From Pampus argenteus (lineage: Eukaryota; Chordata; Actinopteri; Scombriformes; Stromateidae), in NCBI GenBank assembly GCA_036937835.1, contig CM072879.1:3532001-3596000 (forward strand): a stretch of DNA of 64,000 bases. The letters run 5' to 3'. Of the stretch, positions 15,432-24,777 are shown piece after piece; position 1 is the first letter of the stretch, and each line of letters starts with the position of its first letter. The notes under the pieces are model-generated. The model made no database searches. It had not been told where the DNA came from and saw only the letters and a list, made by a program, of their open reading frames with translations. The position numbers were made by a program, and so were the translations under genes.

Positions 15432-17109
15432 AGTAAATTTTATTTTTGCTGTTTTTTTCCTACTATTCCCTACTAGTTGTGTAGTTGTAGTTTAAAACAA
15501 GAAATTCCCATGATGACCATCATGACTATTCCTGTTTTTTAGACCACAAATCTTCAAGTCGTACTTTGTTAGGCTAAAAACTAATTTCTCCACCAGAATT
15601 ACTTGGCAGTGTAGAGACAGCTTTGAAACAACAGCCTACAATTTACAAAAATATAGTTGAATAGATTAATGAATAAATCAAAATGAGAAATGTTGTGATT
15701 TTTCTTTTAAAATAACCAGAAAGCTCTACACAGTAAAATCCTACAGCCCTGAATGCAACTTCTACCAGGTTGAATTCATTTCTTGACTGCAGTGATTTCT
15801 AACACTGTCAAATGTGTTCCCTAAATACACTTAGGGAACTAAAAAGACTCTTAATGGAAGCATGCTATGTGTGTGTGTGTGAGGAACTGTCGAAACTGTG
15901 AGAATGACGTAGTGTGTGTATGATATTATATTCCATATTCTGTTTGCGTGTTGATATGATAGGAGTTTGCTTTTTCTCATTTGCTCTGACTTCCATCACT
16001 TTCTGTGTTTGCAGTTAGTTCTACTGCCCTCTGCAGTACATCTGTAGAGGGCACACCACGCATAAACACACACCCACGCAGCCATACACACGAATACACA
16101 CATGACACAAACATGTGATTGCTCAGATGCCCTGTTAGCCTTTTGGCCGTGGTACAGTAGATGCACATCCACTGCTGCTTATTTGCAGTTGGATGACAGA
16201 TCAAATACATGAAATTACCTGCATGAGCGTTTGATGACACACAAACCATTAGATTTTTTTGATGAACCAATCAACACAAGCAACACACACACACACACAC
16301 ACCGTCTCTACACTTTTCTTTCTCTTAGTTGCTCTCATTGAAAAGTTCTGCGCAGAGTTATGACAATTAATCACACACTGCAACATAACACACCCTGCAT
16401 GCTGTTCCTTGGGCCTCTAAATGGGGTAAATAACTCCAGCACTCACCATGCAGGGAGACATTTTCGTCAAACAAATATGATCAAAACAAAACTAATGACG
16501 TGTAGATTGTTTATGATGTATTCTGAAATGAGCGGGCCCAGTGCGCTGTCTGGGAGTAATCACGGACACGAGAAAGACATAATCAGGAGGAAATGAATAT
16601 GAGCATAGCCGGAGCGCACTTTGACACTCGCTGGTGTGTGTTGGTGTGGTCTGAAGGTGTGTGACACGCATGTGTCGCGTCTGGAAGGAGAAAACATGGG
16701 GTCCCTGTCATTTGAGCTCGGTGGGAAATATGCTGTTTGAACAGCGAATGACTGACACAGATATGAAAAGTGTTCCTCCATTTCATAAAAAGCGCCATGG
16801 CACGACTGAATGAAGTGTTATTTGTAAGAGAGGGGAGCACTATTGAATTTTCTGAAACAGCTGCTATTGTATAGTGACTCATTAAATGAACTGCAAGGGC
16901 ATCATTATAATACATTTTAATTAGCCAACATCCAGTGTTGATGTACACGTTGGCGCATTGTACTTGCATACAGTCATTGAAAGGTCTCTTTTCCAATCAC
17001 AATGCATGGCCTGACACAAACACGTGATAATGTGTTTATAATGCCATAATTAAGTAATGATAATATAATAATAATAATAATGCCAAACAATACGGTTCTA
17101 AGAGCTGCT
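15432..17109. other. Non-coding, candidate regulatory block around 16330-17040
   Basis: No gene. A CA run lies at 16282-16302. 16330-17040 is non-repetitive with several TAAT-type motifs and reads like a conserved non-coding element, which is a judgement by eye only. Confidence 0.3.
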
Positions 17110-17296
17110 TAAAGCTGCACTAATCAATATATTTTTTAAATAATAAAATAGATCAAATGACTACATGTAATGTGAACGTTGTCTCTTGTAGAGATGAACC
17201 AAAGAGTATTAGGACACACCAGTAATTTAAAAAAGTTTTTCAATGTATTTATTATTTTTTGTTTAATACCATTTTAACTAACTGTTTTAGAGCTTT
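17110..17296. repeat. Interspersed repeat fragment adjoining a minisatellite
   Basis: It opens TAAAGCTGCACTAATCAATA and contains GTCTCTTGTAGAGATGAACC, which I recall as a common teleost repeat. It runs into the 53-bp tandem array, so the array may have arisen inside this element. Confidence 0.45.
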
Positions 17297-17961
17297 ATGT
17301 CCTCAGTGGTAGCTACAGTCCTGATAGTAGCATTGAGGACGTGCCCTTTATGTCCTCAGTGGTTGCTACAGTCCTGATAGTAGCATTGAGGACGTGTCCT
17401 TTATGTCCTCAGTGGTAGCTACAGTCCTGATAGTAGCATTGAGGACGTGTCCTTTATGTCCTCAGTGGTAGCCACAGTCCTGATAGTAGCATTGAGGACG
17501 TGTCCTTCATGTCCTCAGTGGTAGCTACAGTCCTGATAGTAGCATTGAGGACGTGTCCTTTATGTCCTCAGTGGTCGCTACAGTCCTGATAGTAGCATTG
17601 AGGACGTGTCCTTTATGTCCTCAGTGGTAGCTACAGTCCTGATAGTAGCATTGAGGACGTGTCCTTTATGTCCTCAGTGGTAGCCACAGTCCTGATAGTA
17701 GCATTGAGGACGTGTCCTATATGTCCTCAGTGGTCGCTACAGTCCTGATAGTAGCATTGAGGATGTGTCCTTTATGTCCTCAGTGGCCGCTACAGTCCTG
17801 ATAGTAGCATTGAGGACGTGTCCTTTATGTCCTCAGTGGTCGCTACAGTCCTCATAGTAGCATTGAGGACGTGTCCTTCGTGTCCTCAGTGGTAGCCACA
17901 GTCCTGATAGTAGCATTGAGGACGTGTCCTTTATGTCCTCAGTGGTAGCTACAGTCCTGAC
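17297..17961. repeat. Minisatellite, 53-bp unit, about 12.5 copies
   Basis: Units start every 53 bp from 17297 (17297, 17350, 17403 and so on to 17933, the last partial). Each unit carries GTCCTCA near its start and TGAGGAC near its end, a perfect 7-bp inverted pair. A variable site after CAGTGG reads TAGCC in units 4, 8 and 12. As 53 is not a multiple of 3, it is not a protein repeat. Confidence 0.97.
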
Positions 17962-18370
17962 AGCAGCTCCATGGTTGGTGCTGGGTATTTGTGAGGAGCA
18001 CTCCACTGCGGGCCCCCTCCTACAACAGGAACAGTGTGGCACTGTATCCACTGTGCGATGTGCAAAACCAAAGCATGGCCCCTGCCAAGGCAGTGAATTA
18101 CCAGTGCTAATCCCACAGGCTGAGGCTGAGGATCTTACATCGGAGAACAAAAGCTCTATTTCCACAGTCTGACGGAGGCACAGACACAGCAGGGGTTTAG
18201 CTGGGTCCTCAGGGTGCTGCCCAGGAGGGTTCAAGGTACAGACATGCGCAAAGTTTTGGGGAAAGATGATAAGGAAGCACTGTGGATAAGACAAGCAAAA
18301 GGCGGTGAAGTATCGAGTCAAGTTAGGTTTATGTGTTATGTGGACAAAACACTGAAGAAGCACAAAGGAT
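17962..18370. other. Non-coding, nothing recognised
   Basis: Unique-looking sequence after the minisatellite with short open frames on both strands; none recognised. Confidence 0.4.
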
Positions 18371-18374
18371 CAGT

Positions 18375-18600
18375 CTAATATAGAGCATACATACTGTATG
18401 TGTTAGCTTAGCATAAAGACCAGAGGTAAGGAGGAAACTGTCATCAAAAAGTGAAAAACTCTCCCAACAACTCCAAAAGCTATCTACACGTCGTATAGCT
18501 ACCTGAGTCTTGTTAACAGAAACGTTACAGTGGCTGTTGGTAAAGAAATATGTTCTAAACCACAGGAGCTGTTGCTGTGTCACTGCACATCATCCTTCCA
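18375..18600. repeat. Repeat of the AGCTTAGCATAAAGACTGGA family, fragment
   Basis: It contains TTAGCTTAGCATAAAGACC followed by a degenerate body. The same core occurs at about 24170-24560, 60945-61330 and, in part, 34290-34520. I recall this core as a common teleost repeat; class uncertain. Confidence 0.5.
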
Positions 18601-18843
18601 TTTTTAAATAATCAGTAGCCTGTGATATACTTATTATAGCAATATGCAAAATTACATTGGTTTGACAGTTAAAGTGTAGTGTCGTTGTTTTGACAGGTAC
18701 AATTAATATTGTCTTCTTAAGTTCATAAATGAACATGAAGTAACTTTTAATTGAATGATTTGATCTGTAGAAATCTCTGTTTTAAGGTAAGTAAGGAGTT
18801 TAAAACACTACTGATGTGCCTGTTATGAACGTGGAAATGGGTT

Positions 18844-19250
18844 TTGGTCGCTGTAACATTTCCTACTCTACACCAAAGACCATTGAAGCCTCATATCAGC
18901 TTCAGCTGTACTTCAGAATTCATTTTTGCACAGAGGCCGTGGATGTCTCTCTCAACCCAACCGGTCGAGGTAGATGATCGCCCACCAAGTGTTTGGTTCT
19001 GTTTGAGGTTTCTTCCCATCAAAGGGGAGTTTTTCCTTGCCACTGTTCCCTCCTCTGTGGCTCTTCCTGAGGTTTCTTCCACCTTTTTCCCTGTTAAAAG
19101 GTTTTTTGGTGGGCAAGTTTTTCCTCACTCGAATCGAGGGTCTAAGGACAGAGGGTGTCACTCCCTGTACAGATTGTAAAGCCCTCTGAGACAAATGTAT
19201 TTTGTGATTTTGGACTATATAAATAAAATTTGATTAATTGATTGATTGAC
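18844..19250 (+). mobile_element. LINE-tail-like teleost repeat, first copy
   Basis: GGGGAGTTTTTCCTTGCCAC, GAGGTTTCTTCC twice, GTAAAGCCCTCTGAGACAAA and a terminal GGACTATATAAATAAAATTTGATT match the 3' part of a very common fish retroposon as I recall it. The 111-residue frame inside it is repeat-derived, not a host gene. Confidence 0.65.
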
Positions 19251-19390
19251 TGTTACCAAGGGCTTGGTCATAGGGGCATTGTTGAGTCTCTGTAAATTAA
19301 AGAGTGCAGGGTAGCCCCGCTCTATATGAATAGTGTCATGAGACTAATTTTGTTGTGATTTGGTGCTATATAAATAAATATTGAATAGAA
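19251..19390 (+). mobile_element. LINE-tail-like teleost repeat, second related copy
   Basis: It contains GAGTCTCTGTAAATTAAAGAG and GATTTGGTGCTATATAAATA, a different subfamily of the same kind of 3' tail, placed directly behind the first. The doubled tail could reflect nested or tandem insertion. Confidence 0.6.
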
Positions 19391-20876
19391 ACTGTTTTGT
19401 CCCTCATCTCTTACAGTGTACACATTTTGAGAGAATAGTTTCAGGGACAGTATACAGAATAAGAATAAGAGTGCATCAGACTGATACTGTCACTCACAAT
19501 TCCAGTGTCCTGAAATCCAATGTTTCGCTTTCATTCTCCACCTCTGCTTATTTACTGTGTGCCATCTCACAGGCCTGCGAAGCCCATAACAGAATAGCAC
19601 TGCGTTGCTAGGAAGTTTTCAGAATACATTCACTGTAAACCAGCACACCATCTTTCTATTAAATCACATTTGTAAGAACTCAGTGTTTCCTTTTTTTCCC
19701 AGTGCTGCATAATAGAACATCCTCCTTATTTCACAGGAAATGTATCACACACAGCGTTGCCAGGAGTTAATTTACCATGGCGCAGATATCCTGCGCTGCT
19801 CTACCTGTTTTGATATTGATGTAAATGGTTGTGTTTGAGGGCTTGTGAAAACATGATTTCTCCATACAATCTGTTGGTGCAACAGATGGATTTTCCCCTC
19901 CAGGAGCTGAATGAAGAAAAAGAACATTCAATATGTAATTACCTTCCGTAGACATCGTCACGCTGTTGCCAGGAATTCAATATGCACCCATGACACTGGC
20001 GGTGTAACGCAGAGGAAATAAATGTTTGTTTGGCTTTGTGGAGGAGGGCAAGAACCACCACGGCTGTTCATCATAAGAAGCAGGTCGAACCCATCGTCTG
20101 ATACTGGGAGACGTCTCACCATGCCAGCGACACACACACACACACACACACACCCCACCAGCTACGTCTCTATGCGCTATTTGTAATGGTTCTGTGAGAC
20201 TCTGTCGCAATATATTTTTTATTCTTATTAACTGCATGGGTGCAATTTATTTTCCTCTCAGGCGATGGAGGTGGTTGGGAGTGAGGGCAACTCTGGTCAG
20301 AGCTGATAAGCTGCTGCTCACACGCAGGCCTGCTGGAGGGACCAGATTTACCAGGAAGACAATGTCCACTAGGTCAGATGCATACATGCACAAAAACACA
20401 CTCTGGACATATACACAGTCATTTCATAAATATAATTGCCAGGGTTGTTTTTTTCAACATGAGTCTTGTTTTGCAGTGCAGAGACTTTGTGCTTCTGGAC
20501 ATGTCTCTCTTATAGAAGCTTTACTGTCTGTCCCTTAAAATCTGTGTCCATTACAAATGAAGTAGCCCTATCACAACAAATACTCCAACAAGATTCCCCA
20601 GAGGTTTATATAAAAATATAAAAATGCCTGCAAAAATAAAAAAATAATAATCTGATCTTTTGGTTTTCTTTATTTATGTCTGACTTTATAATAGCAGCTC
20701 AGAACTAAAGCACAACAAGTTAGGAAAATTGCATCAACAAAATATCTACTTGCAAGTTTTCTGACAAATAGTCAGAAAACAATTTAAATTGTGATTCATT
20801 TCTATAAACATAACCAGGCCTGAGTTTGGGGTTTCAAATAAGATAAATCTGTACCAAGTATGATCACAAATTCATC

Positions 20877-20881
<5 letters not shown>

Positions 20882-20926
<45 letters not shown>

Positions 20927-20984
20927 ATACACACACACGCACACACACACACACACATTTATATATACATATATATATATACAC
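20882..20984. repeat. Compound CT, CA, TA microsatellite
   Basis: A CT run to 20924, a CA run to 20957 and a TA run to about 20981, directly adjoining. Confidence 0.95.
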
Positions 20985-21804
20985 ATGCTAGCACACAAAT
21001 AAACATTTCTGATGAGAGCGATGTTTACCTTACAGAGTGTGAGTTAACATTACATGAATTAAATCCTCCCAAAGTTCTGATCATTCATTTGTGCTGCGTG
21101 TTTGTTTGTCTAAGGGAGAAAAACTACAGCGTGCAGTGCACAGTCAAGAGCACAGACGCGTCTGTAAAGTGAAAGAAGCACCGCACTGTCGGGATATGAC
21201 AGACAATCCATCAGAGAAATGGAGGCTGTGCCTAAAGCGTCAAGGAGAGAGTGCCTGGGAGAGAGTTTTTATAAATAGTTGTGCATTTGAAAGGAAATTG
21301 GAAGTTGTCAGACACATGTCATCTGCATTTTTTTGAGAACGTCTCCAATAGAGGCGCTCTTTGACTGCAACGTCATAACACGCAAAGCGGATGAGGATGT
21401 CCTGCTCCACTAAGAGGAGTCTATTCACAGCCCAGTAACACAGTGCTCCCATGACATCTATTAACCTTGCTTTATACTTCTGCTGTGTATATGTTTGTGT
21501 GATTGAGTGTGTGTGTGTGTGTGTGTGTGTATGTATATATTGATAAGGACAGCTAAGAAGCATCTCTCAAAAGGAGCATATACTCACTTATTTTTATTTC
21601 TTGGTAGTTTTTGGTGCTATATTTTTTATTGTGTATGTGTGAGAGTGTGTGTTTATTTTAAAAGGAAGAGTACATTCATTCTTTTTTACAAATGAAAGTT
21701 TGGACCGATAAAGCAATACAATTCATTTCAATACACTCAGTACAAGAAAGGTTTTGCTAGTACAGCCTTACTTGGTCCAGTAGTGCAACCACTAGCTTAA
21801 TGTA

Positions 21805-21848
21805 GCTAATGTTAGCAATATCTGTCTTACGTTAAAGCTAACATTAGC
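21805..21848. repeat. Perfect 12-bp inverted repeat
   Basis: GCTAATGTTAGC at 21805-21816 and its exact reverse complement GCTAACATTAGC at 21837-21848, spaced by 20 bp; it could form a stem-loop. The motif recurs singly elsewhere (near 10820, 11140, 47610). Confidence 0.85.
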
Positions 21849-24169
21849 CACACAACTTACATTACTGAGCCTCTTTGCTAAATTTATTACTTGTGTTTAT
21901 TTGTACTGCTGTTATACAACGTTTTAGCATTTACCATTATCCTGCAATTACTACTTGTAGCCACATTAGCTGCTGGTCTACAAATAGGCTCATTTCAATG
22001 CCTTTTTCTATGTTAGCAAAGGTAGCCTTATATATACTTTTTTATTAGATAATTAGACTGAGATTTACTATTGGATTATTAATTGGTCAGTTTTCAGTCA
22101 ACATAGCCAAGGAGGAATATTAAACATTGTTGTGAATCATGAGACTAACCCTAACCTTTTATTTTTTAAATTTTAATTTTAGAGCTAATTGTGCTATCTA
22201 GGCCAGCGGTTTTATCCTTCCTGAAACTTTAAGGTAGACTTTATTCATTTATAATTAATATATACTGTGATATATATGTATATATATGTGTATATATATA
22301 TACTGAAACTGAAACTACAATTACTTCAAATATATCTGCTATCTACTGGGTCCCTCGTTAACAAGGTCCAGTTTGACAACCACTGTGTTAAATAATAAAA
22401 CATTTCTGTTCATGAAATTACATTATCATATTTATTTTAGCAGGAGCTGAAAATGACACTTGCTTAAATATAATTTGTTCTGCATGTGTGAAGTAATTGG
22501 TTACCAGTGAACATTTCATTGCATTAAGACGTCTTCCGGCACTGCCAGTGGGGTTTAAATACAATTCAGTTTCTCTAGATCTAGAATGAAATGTAAAGGC
22601 GGTCCCGTTGAAAGATAAATGCAGAACATGGCGCTGCATGATTTACACCATATGAATGGATGGATATTCCAATTTAAATGCAAAATCTTGTGGTGGTTGG
22701 AGGCTGTAGATCAACAGAGACATTTTGGTACATTTTACCTTAGGATTCATAAATAACATCCAATGCAATTACTCCTCTTCAAATGAGGTTTTAAACCTTA
22801 CTTGTCACATTGCGTCCTTATAGTAATGTTTTTATTTCCTAAACCTTGTGTTATTCTTGCTCTCGGTGTAATTGCTTCTGTCCTCTGGCTCATCAAGCTG
22901 ACTGATATCTGTGGTAGGACAGTTTCTCAACATCTCAGCTCTCTGCACCGAGCCTTTCCTACTGCTCCTCTTAAATCAAACTTCACTAAAGTCACTCACC
23001 GCCATGTCATTTCATCACGTGTTACATTTCATTCTGCCTAATAGGTTAATTTCCAATGTATACAGTACGGTTTGTGCACCTCATTTGTTCCTTATTTAAA
23101 TGACTGAAGCGTGTTTTTGTAGATTCCAGTGTGTGATGATTCAGGATACAATTTCTAAATGAAACACACACACACTCATCCATAGCACTGTATACTGTGT
23201 GATCATCATTTGCGCAACTGCAGAACCCTCTTGTTAGCCTAACATTGTCTTTCTTGGCCCATTTGGAGGCACAAATGCAAAACTGTTATGTATCTTTTGA
23301 CTCAGCAGACATTGTCATTCATTTGGAGTTGTGATTTTAGCTACCGGATGAATAATGAACCAAAACTGTAGTTGCAGTTTGTTGTAAAGTTGCAGGCTGT
23401 AAAAACGATAGCTAGATAGTAATAGCTAGAAACACATTCTGTGGAATTCAAATTTTAAGTGTAGCTTAACTAATGATGAACTAATGAGCAAAATTCTGCT
23501 ATATTTAAACTTGGCCCTGGGTAACATTATCACATTGACCTGGGCGATTTCAAAAGTACTACTTGTCATATACTCCAACAACATCTGACTACATTACAGG
23601 CTCTATGTTGACCAAAGTGGGGCAGGAGAAATGATGACAACGATGCCTACAGTGATATCCCTAAAGTGTTGTGATGCAAGCTGATAAAAAAAACTACCTC
23701 TTTCCAGCACAATAGAGGGCCATTTGTCATCAAGCAAGGACAGTTGTAATCATCCCTTTCGCTTGCGTGCCCCATCAGTCTTCTCCTTACCATGTATCAG
23801 GATCAATCTAGGCTCATTTATTTTAATCGTCTCTTATTTGCTAAACTAGCAAAGTCAAAGAAGGACAATGGAAAATGAGCCAAAGTAGGTATTTATTCAA
23901 CTTCATCTTCATAAAGGAACTTGTTTCATTCAACATTTTCAACACTGTACAGAATGAAATCCAAAGTAATTCTGGTAGTTGTTCCAAAAACTGCAACTGA
24001 ATGAAAAACAAACAAACAAACAAACAAACAAACAATCTCGTTCAATTTCATTATATGAATAATTAATCACAGTCAAACACAGACCTATACTTTACATGTT
24101 CAATATGGTTTTCATAAAAAAAAACAACCTGAAGATTTTTTATTCAGATATTTTTTGACATTTTTGTTG

Positions 24170-24560
24170 TTAAAGGACTAGTTCAATGTTATAGAAACAA
24201 TCCTTATTTGCATTCTTAATGATATTCAAATAAGATAATTGACATCAGTCTCATACAGAGCTAAAGTCAGTATGGTTAGCCTGCCTAGCTTAGCATAAAG
24301 ACTGGAAGCAGGTGCAAACAGCTAGCCTGACTCTGTCCAAAGTTCAAAAATACACCTACAAACAAATCCAAAGTTCACTAATTAAGATGTTGTATCTTAC
24401 TTGTTTTATAGGCAGCTACATGCTGGAACAAATTCTTGACATCAGTGGATCTGTGATTTAAATCAACTGTTTTGGGGTCTTTTTTTCCTCATATGCCTAA
24501 TTTGACTCAGCTGACTCATACTGTTCTGGGTTAAGCTCGAATGAAAACATTAGAATTATT
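24170..24560. repeat. Repeat of the AGCTTAGCATAAAGACTGGA family
   Basis: CTAGCTTAGCATAAAGACTG at about 24288, then GCTAGCCTGACTCTGTCCAA. This is the best-preserved copy in the window and sits just upstream of the phf14 promoter. Confidence 0.6.
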
Positions 24561-24659
24561 TTAAAATGTTTAAAAAACAAACACCGCGATTTTTCTTTAC
24601 TGATCGGTCGTGCTTATATTTATATGAAATATAACCATCCTGTACCTTCATCTTCAACT

Positions 24660-24673
24660 GTCCCCATGGCAAC
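24660..24673 (+). promoter_or_regulatory. X-box (RFX family binding site) upstream of phf14 exon 1
   Basis: GTCCCCATGGCAAC fits the palindromic RFX consensus GTYNCCATRGNAAC at every specified position. It lies 104 bp before the inferred exon 1 donor. A CGTCA half-CRE follows at 24692-24696, and an AT-rich TATA-like stretch precedes it (about 24614-24634). Together these suggest the phf14 promoter. Binding is inferred. Confidence 0.5.
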
Positions 24674-24720
24674 AACATCCAGTCGTCAGTACGTCACTGC
24701 TGTGTTTTCCATTGTCCACA

Positions 24721-24777
24721 GAACATGCTGCTAAAAGGAGACCTGCCTGCTTCCTTGTAGTAAATACGAACTACAAA
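24721..24777 (+). other. phf14: Probable phf14 exon 1 (5' UTR plus first base of ATG)
   Basis: Exon 2 opens with TGGACCGT directly after an AG acceptor, so the A of the start codon must come from an upstream exon ending in A. At 24777 an A is followed by GTGAGTG, a strong donor, 2.3 kb upstream of exon 2. Joining them gives ATG GAC CGT, matching the MDR start of vertebrate PHF14. The left boundary is not determinable from sequence; 24721 is only a line I drew inside the likely exon. A second possible donor after an A (24205+1000, that is at 25205, followed by GTAAGG) is an alternative, but it would place an upstream ATG in a wrong frame. The choice of this exon is inference. Confidence 0.55.
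24725..24760 (+). other. Short upstream ORF in the phf14 5' leader
   Basis: An ATG at 24725 opens an 11-codon reading frame ending in TAG at 24758-24760, 16 nt before the A that starts the main ORF. If the transcript begins upstream of 24725 this small ORF would be met first by scanning ribosomes and could lower translation of PHF14. The main start has C at -3 and G at +4, a moderate context. The transcription start is unknown, so inclusion in the mRNA is inferred. Confidence 0.4.

Larger units (their letters stand above)
19391..24169. other. Non-coding with microsatellites, no gene recognised
   Basis: It holds CA at 20130-20153, a CT/CA/TA compound run at 20882-20984, GT at 21506-21530, TA-rich sequence at 22270-22305 and CAAA units at 24007-24034. 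None of the small open frames shows a recognisable domain. Confidence 0.55.

Noticed and set aside
17297..17961. CRISPR-like regular repeats
   Set aside because: The repeats are directly adjacent with no unique spacers and lie in a vertebrate genome.
17833..18363. 176-residue minus-strand frame
   Set aside because: It partly runs through the 53-bp minisatellite, whose period is not a multiple of three, and shows no family resemblance.
18844..19194. Frames of 63-111 residues on both strands
   Set aside because: They lie in LINE-tail-like repeat sequence common in fish genomes.
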